A stretch of 64,000 nucleotides of DNA from Sneathiella chungangensis (GTDB lineage: Bacteria > Pseudomonadota > Alphaproteobacteria > Sneathiellales > Sneathiellaceae), in contig NZ_WTVA01000015.1 in NCBI RefSeq assembly GCF_009882935.1, positions 1 through 64,000 of the forward strand, written 5' to 3'. The position numbers were made by a program, and so were the translations under genes. Shown piece by piece: positions 20,561 to 29,444 of this stretch; the stretch's first letter is position 1; each line of letters opens with the position of its first letter. The notes beneath the pieces are model-generated. The model was given only the letters and a program-made list of their open reading frames with translations, was not told where the DNA came from and did no database searches.

Positions 20561-21322
20561 ATGTCGATTTCTGCCACCCGCCTTTTAAATCAACTTCAGA
20601 AGACCGCCCTTGATGCAGTCTTCCCCCCGGGTTGCATAAATTGCGCAGAGCCGATCGACACGGCCGGCAATCTATGCGCGCAATGCTGGCCCGACATGAC
20701 CTATATTTCCGCACCATTTTGCGAAACCTGCGGGTTTCCCTTCGAATATAATGCCGGAAATGGCCTGGTTTGCGGCGCCTGTCTGAAACAGCCGCCGGCT
20801 TATACGCGGGCACGGGCGGTTCTTAAATATGACACCGCGAGCCGCGACATGGTTCTGGGATACAAACATGCAGACCAGACGAACCGCGCGCCCGCATTTG
20901 CCAACTGGATGTACCGCGCGGGCGAAAAGCTGTTGCGCGATTGCGATATCATATGCCCTGTCCCGTTACATCATCGCCGGTTGATCCAACGCCGGTTCAA
21001 CCAGTCTGCCCTCCTTGCATGCGAGCTTTCCAAACTGTCGGGAAAGCCCGCCATCCCCGATCTTATCATCCGAAAGCGCCCAACAAGATCGCAGGGTGGA
21101 TTGAGTGCGAAGGCGCGCCTTCGTAACGTCCAGGGGGTGTTTGAAATCAATCCTGCCCGCCGGGAGTTACCCGAAAATGCGCGGATAGTGTTAGTGGACG
21201 ACGTGTTGACGACCGGCGCGACGGTCAATTCATGCAGCAAGACACTTCTTTCCGCCGGTGCGGCAAATGTTGATGTGCTGACGTTCAGCCGGGTTGTTCG
21301 CGCGACGAACACCGCTATATAA
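20561..21322 (+). CDS. comF: ComF family phosphoribosyltransferase-like protein
   Basis: Related to ComFC, a DNA-uptake/recombination factor in competent bacteria; in non-competent species its role is unclear. The N-terminus has a double CxxC zinc ribbon (CINC, CAQC, CETCG, CGAC). The C-terminal phosphoribosyltransferase domain carries VLVDDVLTTGAT, the PRPP-binding signature, near residues 211-222. The gene starts at ATG 20561 without a strong ribosome site. It is followed at 46 bases by grxC. Confidence 0.88.
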   Translation: MSISATRLLNQLQKTALDAVFPPGCINCAEPIDTAGNLCAQCWPDMTYISAPFCETCGFPFEYNAGNGLVCGACLKQPPAYTRARAVLKYDTASRDMVLGYKHADQTNRAPAFANWMYRAGEKLLRDCDIICPVPLHHRRLIQRRFNQSALLACELSKLSGKPAIPDLIIRKRPTRSQGGLSAKARLRNVQGVFEINPARRELPENARIVLVDDVLTTGATVNSCSKTLLSAGAANVDVLTFSRVVRATNTAI

Positions 21323-21367
21323 TGCGATTAAGGGTGCATCCACTTTTATTGAGTTAAGTAACCAGTC

Positions 21368-21628
21368 ATGAAAAACATAGAAATCTACACGACGATGTTT
21401 TGCCCTTTTTGCGCCCGCGCGAAAAAATTGCTTAACAGCAAAGGGATAAAGTACAAGGAAATTGATGTGACGATGGCAGGAGATCTGCGTGAAGAGATGA
21501 CGCAACGTTCGCATGGCGCCCGTACCGTCCCGCAAATTTTTGTCGATGGAGAGCATATCGGCGACAGCGACTATATCCATATGCTCGATGCCAACGGCAA
21601 GCTCGATCAAATATTAGGGATAGCCTGA
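21368..21628 (+). CDS. grxC: Glutaredoxin 3
   Basis: A small dithiol glutaredoxin that reduces disulfides and mixed disulfides with glutathione. At 86 aa it has the active site CPFC at residues 12-15 and the glutathione-binding TVPQIFVDGEHIGDSD. It precedes the nitrilase-family gene by 18 bases with a good ribosome site (GGAGG) for that gene, so comF-grxC-nit probably form an operon. Confidence 0.95.
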   Translation: MKNIEIYTTMFCPFCARAKKLLNSKGIKYKEIDVTMAGDLREEMTQRSHGARTVPQIFVDGEHIGDSDYIHMLDANGKLDQILGIA

Positions 21629-21646
21629 TCCCGGGAGGAAACAAGA

Positions 21647-22501
21647 ATGTCATCATTCACCGCGGCCTGCATTCAATTGACGAGCAAGGGCGACGTTCAG
21701 GAAAATCTCGACGTCGCGACAGCCCTGATCCGCGAGGCGGCCGCCGCCGGAGCCGACGTCATCGCGACGCCGGAAGTCACCAATATGCTCGAGCCAAACA
21801 AGGTGGAGGCACGCGCCAAGGCGCAGTTGCAGGACGATGACGTCACCCTCAAGGCCTTCCGCGTCCTTGCGGAGGAAACCGGCAAATGGATATTGGCAGG
21901 CTCGCTTGTTATAAAAAAGCCGGATGATGATCGGCTTGCCAATCGTTCCTTCCTGATCCGTCCCGATGGCAGCATCGCCGCGCAATATGACAAGGTCCAT
22001 ATGTTCGACGTTGAGCTCAGCAATGGCGAAACGCATAAGGAAAGCCGCGCCTATGCCCCCGGGAACTCCGCGCAGCTGGTGGAAACCCCATGGATCCCCT
22101 TTGGCCTTTCCGTCTGTTACGACGTTCGCTTTGCGCATCTCTATCAGCAACTCGCACTTGCGGGTGCCGGCGTCCTGACAGTGCCGGCCGCCTTTACGGC
22201 AACCACCGGGCGCGCCCACTGGCATGTCCTGCTTCGCGCCCGGGCGATCGAGAATGGCGCATTCGTCATCGCCCCGGCGCAATGCGGCCAGCATTCGGAG
22301 AAACGCCGGACATTCGGCCATTCCCTGATCATCGATCCCTGGGGTGAAATTCTCGCGGAAGCAGCGGAAGAACCCTGCTTCATCACCGCGAAAATCGATA
22401 CTGCGGAAGTGGGTAAAAGACGGCAGCAGATCCCGAATTTGAGGAATATCCGCGAGTTCACGCTGGATGCATCGGAAGCAGTGGCAAATGCCGCCGAATA
22501 A
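21647..22501 (+). CDS. Carbon-nitrogen hydrolase, Nit2-like amidase
   Basis: A nitrilase-superfamily amidase. The triad is visible: Glu43 (TPEVTNM), Lys116 (YDKVHMF) and Cys157 (LSVCYDVRF). Motifs are close to the Nit1/Nit2 branch, so omega-amidase or deaminated-glutathione amidase activity is likely. Being next to grxC supports a glutathione-repair role by inference. It converges with a small methyltransferase gene. Confidence 0.88.
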   Translation: MSSFTAACIQLTSKGDVQENLDVATALIREAAAAGADVIATPEVTNMLEPNKVEARAKAQLQDDDVTLKAFRVLAEETGKWILAGSLVIKKPDDDRLANRSFLIRPDGSIAAQYDKVHMFDVELSNGETHKESRAYAPGNSAQLVETPWIPFGLSVCYDVRFAHLYQQLALAGAGVLTVPAAFTATTGRAHWHVLLRARAIENGAFVIAPAQCGQHSEKRRTFGHSLIIDPWGEILAEAAEEPCFITAKIDTAEVGKRRQQIPNLRNIREFTLDASEAVANAAE

Positions 22502-22507
22502 AGGCAG

Positions 22508-23017
22508 CTAGGCAGGCCGTCTTGCCGCCACCATTTGTCGGCAGGCGGGAGACGGCGTTTCCACATAGCCGTCGAAGAAATCTATTATTTCAAGCGACTC
22601 ACGCAAGACCTCTTTAAGCTCGCCGGGCTTCAGAAGAAAGTCGGGATTACGCGGGCGACCGTATTTCTCATTTCCACGGGCGAAGGTGTCGTAAAGCAAG
22701 ACACCGCCCGGGGCCAGGGACCGGCAGATATCCGGAAACAATGGTCGCCAGAGATAATTGACCACGACAATCCCGGTAAATTGGTCGCGCGCAAACGGCC
22801 ATGGATTTTTCTCCAGATCCGCTTTCACAATGGAGAGGCCGGACGTTTTTGGGACGGATGCGATGGCCTCGATATCCAAATCGACAGCAACGACGCGATA
22901 CCCCTTTTCAAGCAAAAAGAGGCTGTGACGCCCGCTCCCGCAGGCGACATCGAGAACCGGTCCGGATTTCGGTATAAGAGGCGAAAATTTTTCTATCCAG
23001 GGCGACGGTGGGTGCAT
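22508..23017 (-). CDS. Class I SAM-dependent methyltransferase
   Basis: A short (about 169 aa) methyltransferase with the SAM motif VLDVACGSGRHSLFLLEKG and the later LAPGGVLLYDTFARGN. It resembles TehB/UbiE-like small methyltransferases; the substrate is unknown. I chose ATG 23017 (MHPPSPW) because GGGAG lies four bases upstream; an in-frame ATG at 23041 would encode that ribosome site inside the gene. It points towards the nitrilase gene and is divergent from the DUF1178 gene. Confidence 0.8.
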   Translation of the reverse strand: MHPPSPWIEKFSPLIPKSGPVLDVACGSGRHSLFLLEKGYRVVAVDLDIEAIASVPKTSGLSIVKADLEKNPWPFARDQFTGIVVVNYLWRPLFPDICRSLAPGGVLLYDTFARGNEKYGRPRNPDFLLKPGELKEVLRESLEIIDFFDGYVETPSPACRQMVAARRPA

Positions 23018-23112
23018 GAAACTCCCTTTTCCGAGAAGCAAGGTCTTGTGTTTAGCAGGGAATCGATTATTTCTTAACAGATGAGTGTCTTGTTGGCATG
23101 GAAATTGTGCGG

Positions 23113-23553
23113 ATGATCAAGTACGACCTTAAATGCGAAAATGTTCATGCGTTCGAAGCATGGTTTAAAAACAGCGCCTCTTTTGATGAACAGGCGGACG
23201 CGGGGGCTATTGTTTGTGCCGTTTGCGGATCGACGAAAATCAGCAAGGCGCCGATGGCGCCCGCGGTTCCGCGTAAAGGCGCCCTGACCGCGTCGCGACG
23301 GGAAGAAACCGCGCAAAAGGAAATCAATCAGGCCGCGATGGCCATGACGATGCTGCGTCAACTGCGTCAGTCCGTTGAAGAAAATTGTGATTACGTCGGA
23401 ACGCGTTTCGCCGAAGAAGCCCGCAAGATCCATTACGGGGAAGTCGAGCGGCACGGAATTTACGGAGAAGCGACGCCGGAGGAAAGCCAGGAACTTCGTG
23501 AAGAAGGTGTCGAGGTTGCAGAAATTCCCTGGATACCGACAACCGACGCCTGA
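23113..23553 (+). CDS. DUF1178 family protein
   Basis: A conserved proteobacterial protein of unknown function. MIKYDLKCENVHAFEAWF at the N-terminus and a CAVCGSTKISKAPMAP segment give a likely zinc-ribbon-like pair of cysteines; the tail has EARKIHYGEVERHGIYGEA. The family start MI(K/R)Y sits at 23113; an upstream ATG at 23098 adds five residues. DUF1178 genes often follow grxC/nit in Alphaproteobacteria, as here, with one small methyltransferase gene inserted on the opposite strand. Confidence 0.88.
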   Translation: MIKYDLKCENVHAFEAWFKNSASFDEQADAGAIVCAVCGSTKISKAPMAPAVPRKGALTASRREETAQKEINQAAMAMTMLRQLRQSVEENCDYVGTRFAEEARKIHYGEVERHGIYGEATPEESQELREEGVEVAEIPWIPTTDA

Positions 23554-23575
23554 ACGCAGTTTGGTGAAAGAAAAA

Positions 23576-23601
23576 GGCCCGGAAATCCGGGCCCTTTTTT
23601 T
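23576..23601. terminator. Bidirectional terminator between DUF1178 and parvulin genes
   Basis: GGCCCGG (23576-23582) pairs perfectly with CCGGGCC (23587-23593), flanked by AAAAA on the left and TTTTTTT on the right. It can stop transcription from both convergent genes. Confidence 0.92.
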
Positions 23602-23616
23602 AGCCGGCACAGAAGA

Positions 23617-24585
23617 CTATTCCTTCTTGGTTTCTTCCGTTTTAGCGCCCTCTTCAGCGGCGCCGTCCTTTGCGGCTTCCTCGGCCTTCTTTTCTTCCGC
23701 CGGCGTCATGAGGATAATCTCGGCATCGGCTTTCAGCTCTTCAATCAGCTTGTCGATTACCGAATTGCTGACCGCCGAATGCAGCTCCGCCCGTTTTTCT
23801 TCAAAGGTCGGCGGCGCGGTATTGCGGCGTTCTTCCGCCTTGATCACATGGTAGCCGAATTGTGTTTGAACGGGCGTCTTGCTGTACTCCCCGTCTTTCA
23901 GGTCAAACGCTGCATTGGCGAACTCGGGGACCATTCTTTCCTTTGAAAAGAAACCAAGGTCGCCGCCATTCGGACCGGAAGGCCCTGTTGAATATTCCTT
24001 CGCGAGTTCAGCGAAATCGCCCCCATCGTCAAGCAGTTTGATGATGTCGTTTGCTTCCTGTTCGGTCTTGAGAAGAATATGACGGGCGTGAAGCTCTTCC
24101 TGCGGCGTGAAATCGGCGACACTCTTGTCATACTCTTGCTGCAAGAGCTCATTGGTCACGAGTTCATCGATTTTCGCTTTAATAAAGAATTCCTGCATCA
24201 ATTGCGTGCGAACCGTGTCAAGGCGGTCCTTGAATTCTTCATGCGTATCTAGGTTTTCCTTGGCGGCAGCCTGTGAGATCACTTCCATGCTGATCAACTG
24301 TTGCAGCAACTGATCCTTGATGAATGCCATGGGTGCCTGGCGGTACTGGGGCGGTAAAGAGGCATATAGCTGTGCCACATTCGCCTCCGTAATGTTCTTT
24401 CCGTTGACGGTCGCCAGAATCTCGCCCTCTGCTTCCGCGGTCCGCTCGCCCTCTTCTTTCATCTCGCTGTCGGAAGCGACCAGATCCATGCCGGACATCG
24501 AGGCCCCTTGCGATCCGACATAATATCCGATAGCCAAGCACAGGACCGCAATCACGGCCAGAGAGAAATAGTGTAATGATTTCAT
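23617..24585 (-). CDS. Parvulin-type peptidylprolyl isomerase, membrane anchored
   Basis: A periplasmic folding factor similar to PrsA/SurA/PpiD. An N-terminal hydrophobic anchor or signal (residues 7-26) is followed by an acidic linker, a SurA-like chaperone region (about 60-165) and a PpiC rotamase domain (about 166-265: LHARHILLKTEQEA, GGDLGFFSKERMVPEFANAAF, FGYHVIKAEER). The C-terminus is a Lys/Glu/Ala-rich tail. Divergent from secA across 335 bases; both act in secretion, so shared control is plausible but not shown. Confidence 0.9.
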   Translation of the reverse strand: MKSLHYFSLAVIAVLCLAIGYYVGSQGASMSGMDLVASDSEMKEEGERTAEAEGEILATVNGKNITEANVAQLYASLPPQYRQAPMAFIKDQLLQQLISMEVISQAAAKENLDTHEEFKDRLDTVRTQLMQEFFIKAKIDELVTNELLQQEYDKSVADFTPQEELHARHILLKTEQEANDIIKLLDDGGDFAELAKEYSTGPSGPNGGDLGFFSKERMVPEFANAAFDLKDGEYSKTPVQTQFGYHVIKAEERRNTAPPTFEEKRAELHSAVSNSVIDKLIEELKADAEIILMTPAEEKKAEEAAKDGAAEEGAKTEETKKE

Positions 24586-24770
24586 AATACTAGAGCCCCA
24601 ATCAATGTTTGCGTGTCGGCAAGGTTCGAAAATGCCCTGCCGCGCGCCAGGAATTCCAGCGAATATAGTAATATTTCGCCCTATAACAACCTATTCATCG
24701 GTTGAGCCGAATATTTCCTTATTTTTGCCATCAATTTTACCCCTTATTGCGCGCCGCCATGCCGGATAGA

Positions 24771-24799
24771 TTGACATGACTGCCCTAGCCCCTTATCTG
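24771..24799 (+). promoter_or_regulatory. Candidate secA promoter
   Basis: TTGACA (24771-24776) is a perfect -35 box; 17 bases later TATCTG (24794-24799) is a partial -10 box. Transcription would begin about 24806, which coincides with the first base of the palindrome that follows. Confidence 0.5.
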
Positions 24800-24805
24800 T
24801 CTGCA

Positions 24806-24854
24806 TATTTGTAAAGATAGTTTTTCCACTGTGGTGGGGCTATTTTTACAAATA
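24806..24854 (+). repeat. Large imperfect palindrome in the secA leader
   Basis: The arms TATTTGTAAAGATAG (24806-24820) and CTATTTTTACAAATA (24840-24854) pair at 15 of 15 positions in RNA if one G-U is allowed. Inside, CCAC (24826-24829) pairs with GTGG (24834-24837) around a 4-base loop. It lies 66 bases upstream of the secA start with no U-run after it, so it looks like a leader structure or operator rather than a terminator. Confidence 0.65.
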
Positions 24855-24920
24855 CAATAACGCCTGCGTGAAAGCGCATATCCAGAATAAAGCAAACCCA
24901 TGACTGGAGTTTAGTCAGAT

Positions 24921-27602
24921 ATGTTCGGTTCCATTGCCAAGAAGTTGTTCGGGTCCCCGAATGACAGGGCTCTTAAGCTTGTTCGAACCAAGGTTGACGA
25001 AATCAACGCTTTTGAAGACAAGATCAAGCCGCTAAGCGACGCCGAACTGATGGCGAAAACCCAGGAATTCCGCGACCGTCTGGCGGGAGGGACAAAGCTG
25101 GACGATCTCCTTCCTGAAGCCTTTGCGTGCGTCCGGGAAGCCGCGTCGCGCGCCCTTGGGGAACGGCATTACGATGTCCAGCTTCTCGGCGGCATCGTGC
25201 TGCATCAGGGAAAGATCACGGAAATGAAGACCGGTGAAGGTAAGACGCTGGTCTCCACCCTTCCCGTCTATCTAAACGCGCTAACAGGAAAAGGCGTTCA
25301 TGTGGTGACCGTGAACGATTATCTCGCCAAGCGCGATTCCCAGTGGATGGGACAGGTTTATGCAAAGCTCGGCCTCAGTGTTGGCTGCGTAGTTCACGGT
25401 CTAGACGATCAGGAACGCCGCGCCGCCTATACCGCCGATATTACCTACGGCACCAATAATGAATTCGGCTTCGATTATCTCCGCGACAACATGAAGTACG
25501 AGAGATCCGCGATGGTCCAGCGCGGCTTTCATTACGCGATCGTCGACGAGGTCGACAGCATTCTGATCGACGAAGCACGGACACCCCTGATCATTTCCGG
25601 CCCCGCCGAGGATTCCTCCGAGCTTTACATGGCGATTGATGCGCTGATCCCGAATCTCAAGGCAGAAGATTACGAGGTCGACGAGAAAACGAAGACAGTC
25701 GGCTTTTCGGAAGACGGTGCGGAAGATATCGAGAAGGTTCTGGATGCTGCGGGCCTCCTCAAGGGCAGCAATCTCTATGACGTCGAGAATGTCTCGATCG
25801 TGCACCATCTGAACCAGGCACTTCGGGCCCACAAACTGTTCGAGAAGGACAAGGACTATATCGTCAAGAATGACAAAGTGATCATAATTGACGAGTTCAC
25901 CGGCCGCATGATGGACGGCCGCCGCTATTCGGAAGGGCTGCATCAGGCTCTCGAGGCGAAGGAAAAGGTGACCATCCAGCCGGAAAACCAGACCCTCGCC
26001 TCCATAACCTTCCAGAATTACTTCCGCCTCTATGACAAGCTTTCCGGCATGACCGGTACCGCCGCGACGGAAGCGGACGAGTTTCTTGAAATTTACGGCC
26101 TCGAGGTTATTGAGATACCGACGAACGTACCTGTCGCGCGGAAGGACATGGATGACGAGGTATACAGGACGGCGGAGGAGAAATACGGGGCGATTGTCGA
26201 AACCATCGATGATTGCCTGAAGCGAGGCCAGCCGGTTCTGGTCGGCACCGTATCCATCGAGAAATCCGAGATGCTGTCGGGGCTGCTGAAGCAGAAAAAG
26301 ATACCTCACAAGGTACTGAATGCCCGCTATCATGAACAGGAAGCCGAAATCATCAGTCAGGCGGGCCGTATCGGCGCGGTGACAATCGCCACCAACATGG
26401 CCGGTCGCGGTACCGATATCAAGCTTGGCGGCAACGAGGAAATGGCGATCGCCAGCAGGACAGCCGAAATTACGGACGAAGCGGAAATCAAAAGAATTGC
26501 GACCGAAGTCAAGGCGGAAATTGCCGAACAGCGCAAACAGGTTCTGGCGGCCGGCGGTCTTTTTGTGATCGGCACGGAACGCCATGAATCCCGCCGTATT
26601 GATAATCAGCTCCGGGGTCGTTCAGGTCGTCAAGGCGATCCGGGAACCTCGCGTTTCTTCCTCTCTCTTCAGGATGACCTGATGCGGATTTTCGGATCCG
26701 AGCGCATGGATGGCATGCTGCGGAAACTTGGTCTGGAGGAAGGGGAGGCCATCGTTCACCCCTGGATCAACAAGGCGCTTGAGAAGGCGCAGCAGAAGGT
26801 CGAGGCGCGAAACTATGAAATTCGCAAAAACCTGCTGAAATTTGACGATGTGATGAATGACCAGCGCAAGGTCATCTACGAACAACGCATCGAATTGATG
26901 GACACTCAGGATGTGTCCGAGACGGTTACAACGATGCGCGAAGAAGTCATCGAAGACATGGTGACGGAACATATTCCGCCAAAGGCCTATCCGGAACAAT
27001 GGGACGTTGAAGGGCTCAAACTCGCGGCCGCACGCGTCCTTGCACTCGATCTGCCGATTGAAGACTGGGCGAATGAAGAGGGTATTGCGGATGAAGAAAT
27101 CCGGGACCGCCTCAAGGACGCCGCCAATCGCATGATGGCGGAAAAGGCCGTAAGGTACGGCCCGGAAGTCATGCGAATGGTCGAGAAAAGCATCTTGCTG
27201 CAAATTCTCGATCAGGCATGGAAGGAACATCTCTTGCAGCTTGACCAGCTGCGCCAGGGCGTGTCGCTTCGTGCCTATGCGCAGAAAGATCCGCTCAACG
27301 AGTACAAGAGCGAAGCCTTCAACATGTTCGAGTTGATGCTCAATCAGCTGCGCGAAACGGTAACAACCTACCTCTCGCATGTCCAGCTTCAGAATCCGGC
27401 GGAACAGATTCGCCGACCGGAGCCCGAAGAAGAGGAAATGGTTGCCACCCATATCGATCCCGTGACGGGAGAAAATGAATTTGAGACGGCAGAATTGAGC
27501 GTTACCGACGACAATGCCGAAAACTGGGGCAAGGTTCGGCGCAACGCGCCCTGCCCTTGCGGGTCCGGTAAAAAATTCAAGCAATGTCACGGTCGTGTTT
27601 AA
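24921..27602 (+). CDS. secA: Protein translocase motor subunit SecA
   Basis: The ATPase that drives preproteins through SecYEG. At 893 aa it has the full set: Walker A MKTGEGKT near residue 103, the [17 protein letters not shown]-like motif, the preprotein cross-linking domain, [13 protein letters not shown], the helical scaffold, and a C-terminal zinc-binding tail [13 protein letters not shown] that contacts SecB. ATG 24921 fits the family N-terminus [16 protein letters not shown], with GGAG eleven bases upstream. The leader carries a promoter candidate and a large hairpin. Confidence 0.98.
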   Translation: MFGSIAKKLFGSPNDRALKLVRTKVDEINAFEDKIKPLSDAELMAKTQEFRDRLAGGTKLDDLLPEAFACVREAASRALGERHYDVQLLGGIVLHQGKITEMKTGEGKTLVSTLPVYLNALTGKGVHVVTVNDYLAKRDSQWMGQVYAKLGLSVGCVVHGLDDQERRAAYTADITYGTNNEFGFDYLRDNMKYERSAMVQRGFHYAIVDEVDSILIDEARTPLIISGPAEDSSELYMAIDALIPNLKAEDYEVDEKTKTVGFSEDGAEDIEKVLDAAGLLKGSNLYDVENVSIVHHLNQALRAHKLFEKDKDYIVKNDKVIIIDEFTGRMMDGRRYSEGLHQALEAKEKVTIQPENQTLASITFQNYFRLYDKLSGMTGTAATEADEFLEIYGLEVIEIPTNVPVARKDMDDEVYRTAEEKYGAIVETIDDCLKRGQPVLVGTVSIEKSEMLSGLLKQKKIPHKVLNARYHEQEAEIISQAGRIGAVTIATNMAGRGTDIKLGGNEEMAIASRTAEITDEAEIKRIATEVKAEIAEQRKQVLAAGGLFVIGTERHESRRIDNQLRGRSGRQGDPGTSRFFLSLQDDLMRIFGSERMDGMLRKLGLEEGEAIVHPWINKALEKAQQKVEARNYEIRKNLLKFDDVMNDQRKVIYEQRIELMDTQDVSETVTTMREEVIEDMVTEHIPPKAYPEQWDVEGLKLAAARVLALDLPIEDWANEEGIADEEIRDRLKDAANRMMAEKAVRYGPEVMRMVEKSILLQILDQAWKEHLLQLDQLRQGVSLRAYAQKDPLNEYKSEAFNMFELMLNQLRETVTTYLSHVQLQNPAEQIRRPEPEEEEMVATHIDPVTGENEFETAELSVTDDNAENWGKVRRNAPCPCGSGKKFKQCHGRV

Positions 27603-27633
27603 GGGCGGCGTGGAAACCCGGCACAGGTAAATA

Positions 27634-28092
27634 ATGATTTCGTTTCTAAAGTCCCTTTTATCCGACGGCGCGTCGGCAAACCCAACAACACAGGACGAGG
27701 CGCATATCGCCACCGCGGCTCTTCTGATTGAGGCCGCCCTCTCCGACGATGACTATCAGGACGTAGAGCGAAACGCGATTGTCAACGTCCTTGTCCGTCA
27801 CTATCGAATAAGTGACACGGAAGCCCGCGATCTGGTGCGCGTCGCAGAAAAAGCACAGGCAGAATCAGAGCAACTCTTTTACTTCACCCGCACGGTCAAA
27901 GACAGTTTTCCCATCGAGACACGGGTGCAGATGATCGAAATGCTCTGGGAGATTGCCTATGCCGACGGCAAACTCAGCAAGTTCGAAGCCAATCTCGTCC
28001 GCAGGATTGCGGGCTTGATATATGTCAGTGACCGAGATCGAGGAGACGCCCGGAAACGGGTTGTGGCGCGCCTCGGGATCGAAGACGATTGA
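27634..28092 (+). CDS. TerB-family tellurite resistance-like protein
   Basis: A 152-aa all-helical protein of the TerB family (about residues 24-145), with the acidic pairs that bind metal in relatives: EAALSDDDYQDVERNAI and WEIAYADGKLSKFEANLVRRIAGLI. The biochemical role is unknown; most alphaproteobacterial members lie outside ter operons. It begins 32 bases after secA in the same direction. Confidence 0.85.
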   Translation: MISFLKSLLSDGASANPTTQDEAHIATAALLIEAALSDDDYQDVERNAIVNVLVRHYRISDTEARDLVRVAEKAQAESEQLFYFTRTVKDSFPIETRVQMIEMLWEIAYADGKLSKFEANLVRRIAGLIYVSDRDRGDARKRVVARLGIEDD

Positions 28093-28206
28093 TTTTTCCG
28101 CCGTCCGCTGATTTTGGGGTTGTTTTTCCTCAATATTAGCGATAATCCGTAAGGAAAGACCCATATCATCGTATTATTGCTTTGACGAACAGGCTGGAGA
28201 AAATAA

Positions 28207-28545
28207 ATGACCTACGTTGTTACCGAAAATTGCATCCGCTGCAAATTCATGGACTGCGTGGAGGTCTGTCCGGTCGACTGCTTCTATGAAGGTGAAAATA
28301 TGCTTGTCATTCATCCGGACGAATGCATCGACTGCGGTGTATGTGAGCCGGAATGCCCCGCCGATGCCATCCTGCCCGATACCGAAGAGGCGGCCGAGGA
28401 GTTTCTGGAACTCAACCGCGAATATTCGGAAATCTGGCCGAACATCACGCAGAAGGGCGAGCCGCCTGCCGACTCCGAGGAATGGAACGGGAAACCAAAT
28501 AAATATCCCGAAGATTTCAGTCCAAAACCGGGTGGGGAAGGATAA
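28207..28545 (+). CDS. fdxA: Seven-iron ferredoxin FdxA
   Basis: A small soluble electron carrier with one [3Fe-4S] and one [4Fe-4S] cluster. The cysteines are in [17 protein letters not shown] and [14 protein letters not shown] within the first 60 residues; the rest is the acidic C-terminal extension typical of the Azotobacter FdI type (112 aa). GGAG lies eight bases before ATG 28207. In Alphaproteobacteria it is commonly found next to carD, as here. Confidence 0.95.
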   Translation: MTYVVTENCIRCKFMDCVEVCPVDCFYEGENMLVIHPDECIDCGVCEPECPADAILPDTEEAAEEFLELNREYSEIWPNITQKGEPPADSEEWNGKPNKYPEDFSPKPGGEG

Positions 28546-28727
28546 CCCTCCTCCCCCCTTTGCACTTGAAAAACGCCAGGCAAGCACAATCTATATAACA
28601 ATATTAGCTATTGGCTCTAAATTGTGCTATTATCCTTTCATGCATTAGGTTTGTTATTGTAGGGGTGGCGTGCAAATGGCTGTGACGGCTATTTGCATTG
28701 AGTATGGCATGGCCTATTTTTTAATGT

Positions 28728-28757
28728 TTGACGCAAGAAATTCTGCAGCGCTGTAAA
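28728..28757 (+). promoter_or_regulatory. Candidate carD promoter
   Basis: TTGACG (28728-28733) is followed after 18 bases by TGTAAA (28752-28757). The 279-base gap before carD also contains a GCAGC/GCTGC hairpin ending in eight Ts (28744-28774), which overlaps this -10 box, so it is unclear whether the two work together. Confidence 0.35.
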
Positions 28758-28824
28758 TGCAGCTGCTTTTTTTTGCGTCGCTGCAAGGATTTGGGATTTC
28801 CCAAGGTTGACGAGAAGGACTTCA

Positions 28825-29322
28825 ATGACAAAAGAAATGGATTTTGCACCGCTGGATCATGTGGTCTATCCGACCCACGGTGTTGGACAGGTTATCAGTA
28901 TCGAAGAACAGGAAATTTCCGGCATGTCGCTGACACTTTATGTCGTTGATTTCGCGCACGAAAAAATGACGCTTCGCGTGCCCGTGAAACAGGCCAAGAA
29001 CGTCGGCATGCGTGCGCTTTCAACGCCAAAGAAAATGAAGTCCGCGCTGGATACATTGAAGGGACGCGCCCGGATCAAACGGACAATGTGGAGCCGCCGC
29101 GCCCAGGAATATGAAGCAAAGATCAATTCAGGCGATCCGGTTCAGATTGCGGAGGTTGTGCGTGATTTGCACCGCAGCGACGACCAGCCGGATCAGTCCT
29201 ACAGCGAACGCCAGATCTACGAGGCGGCTCTTGCGCGTCTTTCCCGTGAACTTGCCGTCGTCGAGCAGATCGAGGCGGATGCCGCGACGGAGAAGGTCCA
29301 GAAGGTTTTGAAAGTCGCCTGA
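28825..29322 (+). CDS. carD: CarD family transcriptional regulator
   Basis: Binds RNA polymerase beta and stabilises open promoter complexes, especially at stable-RNA promoters; it does not read a specific DNA sequence. The 165-aa protein has the RNAP-interaction Tudor-like domain at the N-terminus (DHVVYPTHGVGQVISIEEQEI) and a helical C-terminal DNA-binding domain with SRRAQEYEAKINSGDPVQIAEVVRDL. I chose ATG 28825 because GAAGGA is seven bases upstream; another in-frame ATG lies at 28807. Confidence 0.95.
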   Translation: MTKEMDFAPLDHVVYPTHGVGQVISIEEQEISGMSLTLYVVDFAHEKMTLRVPVKQAKNVGMRALSTPKKMKSALDTLKGRARIKRTMWSRRAQEYEAKINSGDPVQIAEVVRDLHRSDDQPDQSYSERQIYEAALARLSRELAVVEQIEADAATEKVQKVLKVA

Positions 29323-29346
29323 TTTTCGACCATGGCAATTGCAGAT

Positions 29347-29376
29347 AAAGCCCGGAAGCGATTCCGGGCTTTTTTT
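29347..29376 (+). terminator. Rho-independent terminator after carD
   Basis: AAAGCCCGGAA (to 29357) pairs with TTCCGGGCTTT (29362-29372) around a 4-base loop, followed by further Ts. It ends the carD transcript before the next gene. Confidence 0.92.
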
Positions 29377-29444
29377 GTTTAAATTTTCCGAAAAATGACC
29401 ATGGGACTTGCCAAGCTTCCCGCTTGGTTTCATTGTGAGCAACC

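Larger units (their letters stand above)
24586..24920. other. Long divergent intergenic region ppi / secA
   Basis: No coding sequence was seen in this 335-base gap. It holds a candidate secA promoter (24771-24799) and a large imperfect palindrome (24806-24854), both listed separately. The left half (24586-24770) presumably carries the promoter of the isomerase gene; I could not select a confident one. Confidence 0.6.

Noticed and set aside
28744-28774. Attenuator or terminator before carD
   Set aside because: The 5-bp stem with eight Ts overlaps the best -10 box, so it would not lie within the transcript; kept only as a remark.
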